A stretch of DNA of 64,000 bases from contig NZ_CP139145.1 in NCBI RefSeq assembly GCF_034048115.1, positions 1,860,001-1,924,000 of the forward strand. Direction: 5' to 3'. Below are positions 60,318-64,000 of this stretch, piece after piece. The DNA is from Pseudarthrobacter sp. IC2-21 (GTDB lineage Bacteria > Actinomycetota > Actinomycetes > Actinomycetales > Micrococcaceae). A program made the translations under genes and the position numbers. How positions within the stretch are numbered: position 1 is the first letter of the stretch; the number at the start of each line of letters is the position of its first letter. The notes under the pieces were generated by a model, which made no database searches, was not told the DNA's origin, and saw only the letters and a list, made by a program, of their open reading frames with translations.

Positions 60318-60734
60318 ATGACGTACACCCTGGCCACCACCGTGTCCCTTCCCTGGGCGGAAGCCCTGGAGCGCACCCGGGAGGCCCTTGCCGCGCAGGG
60401 GTTCGGCATCCTGACGGAAATCAATATCCGGTCCACTTTCGAAGCCAAGCTGGGCGCCGACGCCGCAGACGCCGTCGGCGATTACATCATCCTGGGTGCC
60501 TGCAACCCCTCTCTTGCCAGCCGGGCCCTCGCCGCTGAACCCGAGATGGGTGCCCTGCTCCCTTGCAACGTAGTGGTGCGCCGGAACCGGGACGCCGAGG
60601 CCACCACCGTGGAGGCCATCGATCCGCAGGCCATGGTCCAGCTCAGCGGGGCCCCTGCCGTCAAGGAAGTGGCCGACGACGCCGGAACACGCCTTCGGAA
60701 GGCCCTCGCCAGCCTCGGCGGGGCAACGGCGTAA
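60318..60734 (+). CDS. DUF302 domain-containing protein
   Basis: A 138-aa protein of the DUF302 family (LPWAEALERTREALAAQGFGILTEI, ILGACNPSLASRAL, LLPCNVVVRR). The family is often found near sulfur and thioredoxin genes, and binds an unknown ligand. The ATG follows GAGGAGCG. Downstream of cstR by 67 bases, probably co-transcribed. Confidence 0.88.
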   Translation: MTYTLATTVSLPWAEALERTREALAAQGFGILTEINIRSTFEAKLGADAADAVGDYIILGACNPSLASRALAAEPEMGALLPCNVVVRRNRDAEATTVEAIDPQAMVQLSGAPAVKEVADDAGTRLRKALASLGGATA

Positions 60735-60771
60735 GTTTCACCGGCACTGCCGTAAGTTCCACCGGCACTGC
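60730..60771. repeat. 21-bp tandem duplication at the DUF302 stop
   Basis: Two copies of a 21-base unit (CGTAAGTT-YCACCGGCACTGC) directly joined, differing at one base. The TAA stop of the gene lies in the first copy. Confidence 0.7.
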
Positions 60772-60777
60772 CGGGCC

Positions 60778-61305
60778 TCACCACCCGGCAGTACCGGGAC
60801 CACCCTTGAACGGGCCGACAATCTGTGTGGTGATCCAACCGCCGTAGAAGTCGCCCTCCTGGAAAGTTACGCGCTCACCATCGATTTCGCAGGAGTCCAT
60901 CCGGCCCGGATAGAGGGCTACGTGGCTCCTGAGCGCTTCGAAGCCCGGCGTGGGTTCGGGGTAGGTCCATCCCGCGCGGGGAGCGAGAGCTCCGCCCGCA
61001 ACGACGTCAAAATAGTGCGCCACTCCCTTGAATTCGCAGTAACTTGTCCCTTCGACCGGGACCAGTACACCTGTAGGGAATGAGGACAGCGGTAGGTAGT
61101 AGACCGGCGGGTGGCTGGTCTCCAGGACGCGAAGTGCACTGGTGGTGTCGGCAATGATCTGGCCGCCAAACCGCACGATGACCCGTTCGGAGCGCGGCTC
61201 AACCCGTGGGGGCCGCGGGTAGTCCCATACCGATTCCTGACCCGCCCCGGGCTTAATGGGCCGGGGGCGACGGAACGGGCGCGAGGATCCGTGAGCAGGA
61301 GTCAT
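60778..61305 (-). CDS. DUF427 domain-containing protein
   Basis: A 175-aa protein. The DUF427 domain occupies about residues 40-165: VIVRFGGQIIADTTSALRVLE, YYLPL, SYCEFKGVAHYFDVV, WTYPEP and the closing GDFYGGWIT. The family is a small beta fold of unknown function, common in actinobacteria and often annotated as nucleotidyltransferase-like. Convergent with the DUF302 gene. Confidence 0.88.
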   Translation of the reverse strand: MTPAHGSSRPFRRPRPIKPGAGQESVWDYPRPPRVEPRSERVIVRFGGQIIADTTSALRVLETSHPPVYYLPLSSFPTGVLVPVEGTSYCEFKGVAHYFDVVAGGALAPRAGWTYPEPTPGFEALRSHVALYPGRMDSCEIDGERVTFQEGDFYGGWITTQIVGPFKGGPGTAGW

Positions 61306-61465
61306 GCCTCCATGCTGTCATCTTCTGCCTGCTGCGGCTGCACTCGCTGCCAAGGCTTCCGGGAGCACCTGCGCATGGTTCCCCTTCCGGGCGGATGCCC
61401 CTGTTGGTCCGGCGAACATCGGATGTATCGTTGACTATCGTTCGCGACGTGCAGAGGAGAGCATG

Positions 61466-62008
61466 ATGCGTAATTCGTACCCGGCGGGCGGATTTGGCGG
61501 ACCCAACATTGAAGGCATGTGGCAGGCCGTTGAGGAGCTGCGCTCCAAGTTCGAGAAACGCGCGGGCACCCGCGCGGGCCGGGGGGAGGTGCGCTCGGCG
61601 ATTTTGGCACTGCTCGCCGAGCGGCCGATGCACGGCTACCAAATGATCGGTGAAATCGAGGAGCGCAGCGGCGGCAGCTGGAAGCCGAGCGCCGGATCAG
61701 TGTACCCAACGCTGCAGTTGTTGGTGGACGAAGGATTCATCAGTGCGGAGGAATCCAACGGCCGCAAGATTTATTCGCTGACCGAAGCGGGCCGGGAAGA
61801 GGTGGCGGGCGCCGACGCGTCCGCGATCTGGGAGGAAAGCGGTGCGGCACCCACAGCGGGGTTTGCTGCGCTGCCCAAAGCCGGCATTGAGCTCGCCCAG
61901 GCCGCGGCCCAGGTGGGCCGCACGGGCTCGCCGAAGCAGGTGCAGGACGCCGTGAAGGTGCTTGACGAGGCACGTCGTCGGCTGTACTCCATCCTCGCCC
62001 AGGACTGA
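61466..62008 (+). CDS. PadR family transcriptional regulator
   Basis: A 180-aa winged-helix protein: VRSAILALLAERPMHGYQMIGEIEERSGGSWKPSAGSVYPTLQLL is the PadR core (about residues 39-83, with the usual HGY), followed by a C-terminal helical dimerisation part. A Gly-rich N-terminus precedes it. Start at 61466 (AGGAG at 6 bases) or the ATG at 61463. Followed closely by the ABC1-kinase-like gene (5-base gap), so they are co-transcribed. Confidence 0.9.
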   Translation: MRNSYPAGGFGGPNIEGMWQAVEELRSKFEKRAGTRAGRGEVRSAILALLAERPMHGYQMIGEIEERSGGSWKPSAGSVYPTLQLLVDEGFISAEESNGRKIYSLTEAGREEVAGADASAIWEESGAAPTAGFAALPKAGIELAQAAAQVGRTGSPKQVQDAVKVLDEARRRLYSILAQD

Positions 62009-62013
62009 AGAGG

Positions 62014-63723
62014 GTGACGTCAGCTCGCCGGGACCGGGCAGACCCGGTACCCGGCGTGAACAACCGTGCCCGCTATCGCCGCATCCTGCGCTTTGCCGCG
62101 TGGCATCTTGCGGTGACGTGGTGGTTTGAGCTGGTGCTCCCCAGGCTCGGACTGGTCAGGGTTGCCGAGCGCACCAGGGCCAGGCGGATGCGGCTGTTTG
62201 CGGAGCGGTTCCACGCGCTTGCCGTGGACCTGGGCGGCCTGATGATCAAGGTTGGTCAGTTCCTGTCGTCCAGGCTCGATGTGCTCCCGCCCGAGATCAC
62301 CAAGGAACTTGAGGGACTGCAGGACGAGGTGCCTCCCGTGCCGTTCGCCGCGATCCGCGCCCTTGCCGAGGCGGAGCTGGGGGCGCCGTTGAGCCGGATC
62401 TTCGCCTGGGTTGAGGAAACGCCCATCGCCGCCGCCTCCCTCGGGCAGGCACACCGGGCGCACCTTTCGGCCGCCAACGCCGCGGATGCCGGGCTGCGGA
62501 GCGTGGTGCTGAAAGTGCAGCGCCCGGGCATCGACGCGATTGTCGACGTCGACCTGGCGGCACTTCGCAAGGTTGGCGGCTGGCTCAGCCACGTGCGCCT
62601 GGTGGCCAACCGTGCCGACATGCCCGCCCTGGTGGAGGAATTTGCCCAGATCAGCCTCGCGGAGATTGACTACATGCGCGAAGCAGTTAATGCGGAGCGC
62701 TTCGCGGCGGACTTCACCGGTGACCGCAGGGTCACTGTGCCCGCGGTGGTCTGGGAACGGACCACCCGGCGCGTGCTCACCCTCGAAGATGTCACCGCGA
62801 TCAAGATCACGGACTTACCGGCACTTGTTGCAGCCGGAATCGATCCGGCGAAGGTCGCCCCCGTATTTGCAGCTGTGATGTTTGACCAGCTGTTCACCGA
62901 GGGCTTTTTTCACGCCGATCCGCATCCTGGGAACATCTTCGTCACCCCGGGCAGCCCTTCAGCCGCGGAACGCCCGTGGAAGCTGACGTTCATCGACTTC
63001 GGCATGATGGGTGAGGTGCCGGGCCGGACCCGCACCGGCCTGCGGAAGCTGCTGGTTGCAGCCGCCTCCCGCGACGGCAAAGGCCTGGTGGCCGCGATCA
63101 GCGATGTGGGCGTGCTGTTGCCATCGGCGGACACGGCAGAGCTTGAGCGCGCCATGACCCAACTGTTCGCCAGGTTCGGCGGAATGGGCTTTGCCGAGCT
63201 GCGTGAGGTGGACCCGAGGGAGTTCGTTGAGTTTGCGGCGGAGTTCGGTGACCTCGTCCGCTCGTTGCCGTTCCAGCTGCCTGAGAACTTCCTGCTCATC
63301 ATCCGTGCAATGTCACTGACATCGGGGGTGTGCAGCTCCCTGGACGCACGATTCAATCTGTGGGACTCCGTTGAACCCTATGCAGCGCAGCTGCTGCGCA
63401 ACGAGCGCGGCAACGTGGTGCAGGACCTGGCACAGCAGGGGCTCGAGACCCTCGGCGTTGCCCTGCGGCTGCCGAAGCGACTGGACGGGCTCGTCACCCG
63501 GATCGAGGACGGGTCGCTCTCGGTCGCCAACCCGCGCCTCGAACGGCAGGTGGCACGGCTCAACCGCACCATGCATCGCTTGGCATCGGCGCTGGTGTTC
63601 GGCGGCCTGCTCGTCGCGGGGTCCTTGGTCCGGGCTGCGGACCCGGTGCTCGGCAACGTCCTGATGATTGCCTCGGCGGTCCCCCTGCTGCAGGGTCTAT
63701 GGGTGGGGCGCCGCGGCCTGTGA
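62014..63723 (+). CDS. ABC1/UbiB/AarF kinase-like family protein
   Basis: A 569-aa atypical kinase. The family KxGQ motif is in MIKVGQFLSSRLDVLPPE, with the A-rich loop AAASLGQAHRA, Lys in VLKVQRPGI, the catalytic FFHADPHPGNIFV and metal-binding IDFGMMGEV. Two C-terminal hydrophobic helices (about residues 525-565) anchor it to the membrane. Family members act in isoprenoid-quinone or lipid homeostasis. GTG start at 62014, weakly supported. Co-transcribed with padR. Confidence 0.9.
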   Translation: MTSARRDRADPVPGVNNRARYRRILRFAAWHLAVTWWFELVLPRLGLVRVAERTRARRMRLFAERFHALAVDLGGLMIKVGQFLSSRLDVLPPEITKELEGLQDEVPPVPFAAIRALAEAELGAPLSRIFAWVEETPIAAASLGQAHRAHLSAANAADAGLRSVVLKVQRPGIDAIVDVDLAALRKVGGWLSHVRLVANRADMPALVEEFAQISLAEIDYMREAVNAERFAADFTGDRRVTVPAVVWERTTRRVLTLEDVTAIKITDLPALVAAGIDPAKVAPVFAAVMFDQLFTEGFFHADPHPGNIFVTPGSPSAAERPWKLTFIDFGMMGEVPGRTRTGLRKLLVAAASRDGKGLVAAISDVGVLLPSADTAELERAMTQLFARFGGMGFAELREVDPREFVEFAAEFGDLVRSLPFQLPENFLLIIRAMSLTSGVCSSLDARFNLWDSVEPYAAQLLRNERGNVVQDLAQQGLETLGVALRLPKRLDGLVTRIEDGSLSVANPRLERQVARLNRTMHRLASALVFGGLLVAGSLVRAADPVLGNVLMIASAVPLLQGLWVGRRGL

Positions 63724-63764
63724 CGGAGATGGCGGCCCGGATCCGTGCCACGTCCTCGCGCACG

Positions 63765-63797
63765 CCGGTGGGGCCGCGCTGGCCGCGGCCCCACCGG
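63765..63797. terminator. strong bidirectional hairpin terminator
   Basis: A 14-bp perfect stem (CCGGTGGGGCCGCG / CGCGGCCCCACCGG) with a 5-base loop, between the convergent kinase-like and DUF4397 genes. No T-run, as is frequent in high-GC actinobacteria. Confidence 0.7.
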
Positions 63798-63826
63798 TGA
63801 TGTCGTGACGGGAAGATGCGGGACAG

Positions 63827-64000
63827 CTAGTGCTCACGGCCGCACGAGGAGGAATCCACTGTTTGTACGGCGACCCCCAGAGTATTCCGGGCCAGGCTTC
63901 CCCAGGCATACACGATGGTGTTCTTGCCCTCGGTAACCTTGATGTCCGCGGGGCCGATCAGCGGGGCAGTGGTGCCCGCCGCTGCCACCGATGCGGAAAC
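63827..64000 (-). CDS. DUF4397 domain protein, C-terminus only
   Basis: The last 57 residues of a protein that begins beyond the right edge: VSASVAAAGTTAPLIGP, then ITVTEGKNTIVYAWGSLA-like core (sequence KVTEGKNTIVYAWGSLA) and AVQTVDSSSCGREH. This matches the repeat of DUF4397, a secreted beta-sandwich family. The start is outside the window, so a signal peptide cannot be assessed. Confidence 0.75.
   Translation of the reverse strand, partial: VSASVAAAGTTAPLIGPADIKVTEGKNTIVYAWGSLARNTLGVAVQTVDSSSCGREH

Overview
The window is high-GC (roughly 65 percent by eye) DNA from an actinobacterium, most likely an Arthrobacter/Pseudarthrobacter-type member of the Micrococcaceae. Supporting signs are GTG/TTG starts, strong AAGGAG ribosome sites, the actinobacterial trio of histidine phosphatase, DUF3090 and SCO1664-family genes, a CgArsR-type ArsR, and MctP/DUF3311. 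It looks chromosomal with accessory patches. I see no rRNA, intact tRNA, CRISPR array or intact transposase.

Layout. 1-2.2 kb: alpha/beta hydrolase, FAA-hydrolase and a GntR/FCD regulator with palindromic operators. 2.2-3.2 kb: gene-free, with a 23-bp palindrome and a tRNA-Leu 3-prime-end fragment followed by a terminator. 3.2-5.5 kb: amino-acid ABC transporter. 5.5-10.2 kb: decayed monooxygenase fragment, flavin-dependent oxidoreductase, F420-type NADP oxidoreductase with divergent MarR, PPK2, small membrane protein. 10.2-11.0 kb: gene-free decayed DNA. 11.0-12.5 kb: sugar-porter MFS gene interrupted by one in-frame amber codon. 12.7-17.9 kb: arsenic island (arsD, arsA, arsN1-like acetyltransferase, arsR, aquaporin, arsR-arsC fusion, arsC) without an ArsB or Acr3 pump in view. 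18-28.7 kb: APC permease, allantoinase, rifampin ADP-ribosyltransferase, dehydrogenases, AAA ATPase and the conserved SCO1664/DUF3090/phosphatase trio.

28.8-42.8 kb is a carbohydrate and oxidation region: GH15 hydrolase, ZIP transporter, enolase-superfamily enzyme, ThDP enzyme, a GMC/gluconate-dehydrogenase-like three-gene set with divergent MarR, aldose epimerase, glucose dehydrogenase, gluconate permease and gluconokinase. The last four make a plausible glucose-gluconate-6-phosphogluconate route. 43-47.3 kb holds a DUF1326/DUF2182 pair, an MFS exporter and a quinone reductase. 47.3-53.2 kb is a short-chain monocarboxylate module (PEP-mutase-like lyase, DUF3311-MctP, SatP, acyl-CoA synthetase) with two CRP-type sites.

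53.2-60.8 kb is a sulfide/persulfide module: a CstR-like regulator, five matching ATACCC-GGGTAT operators, an MBL-rhodanese fusion, four further rhodaneses, thioredoxin, TauE exporter, DUF302 protein, a 55-aa Cys-rich protein and an MFS gene. The sulfide:quinone oxidoreductase that would normally feed it is a decayed remnant. The right end has a DUF427 protein, PadR regulator, ABC1/UbiB kinase-like protein and the C-terminus of a DUF4397 protein.
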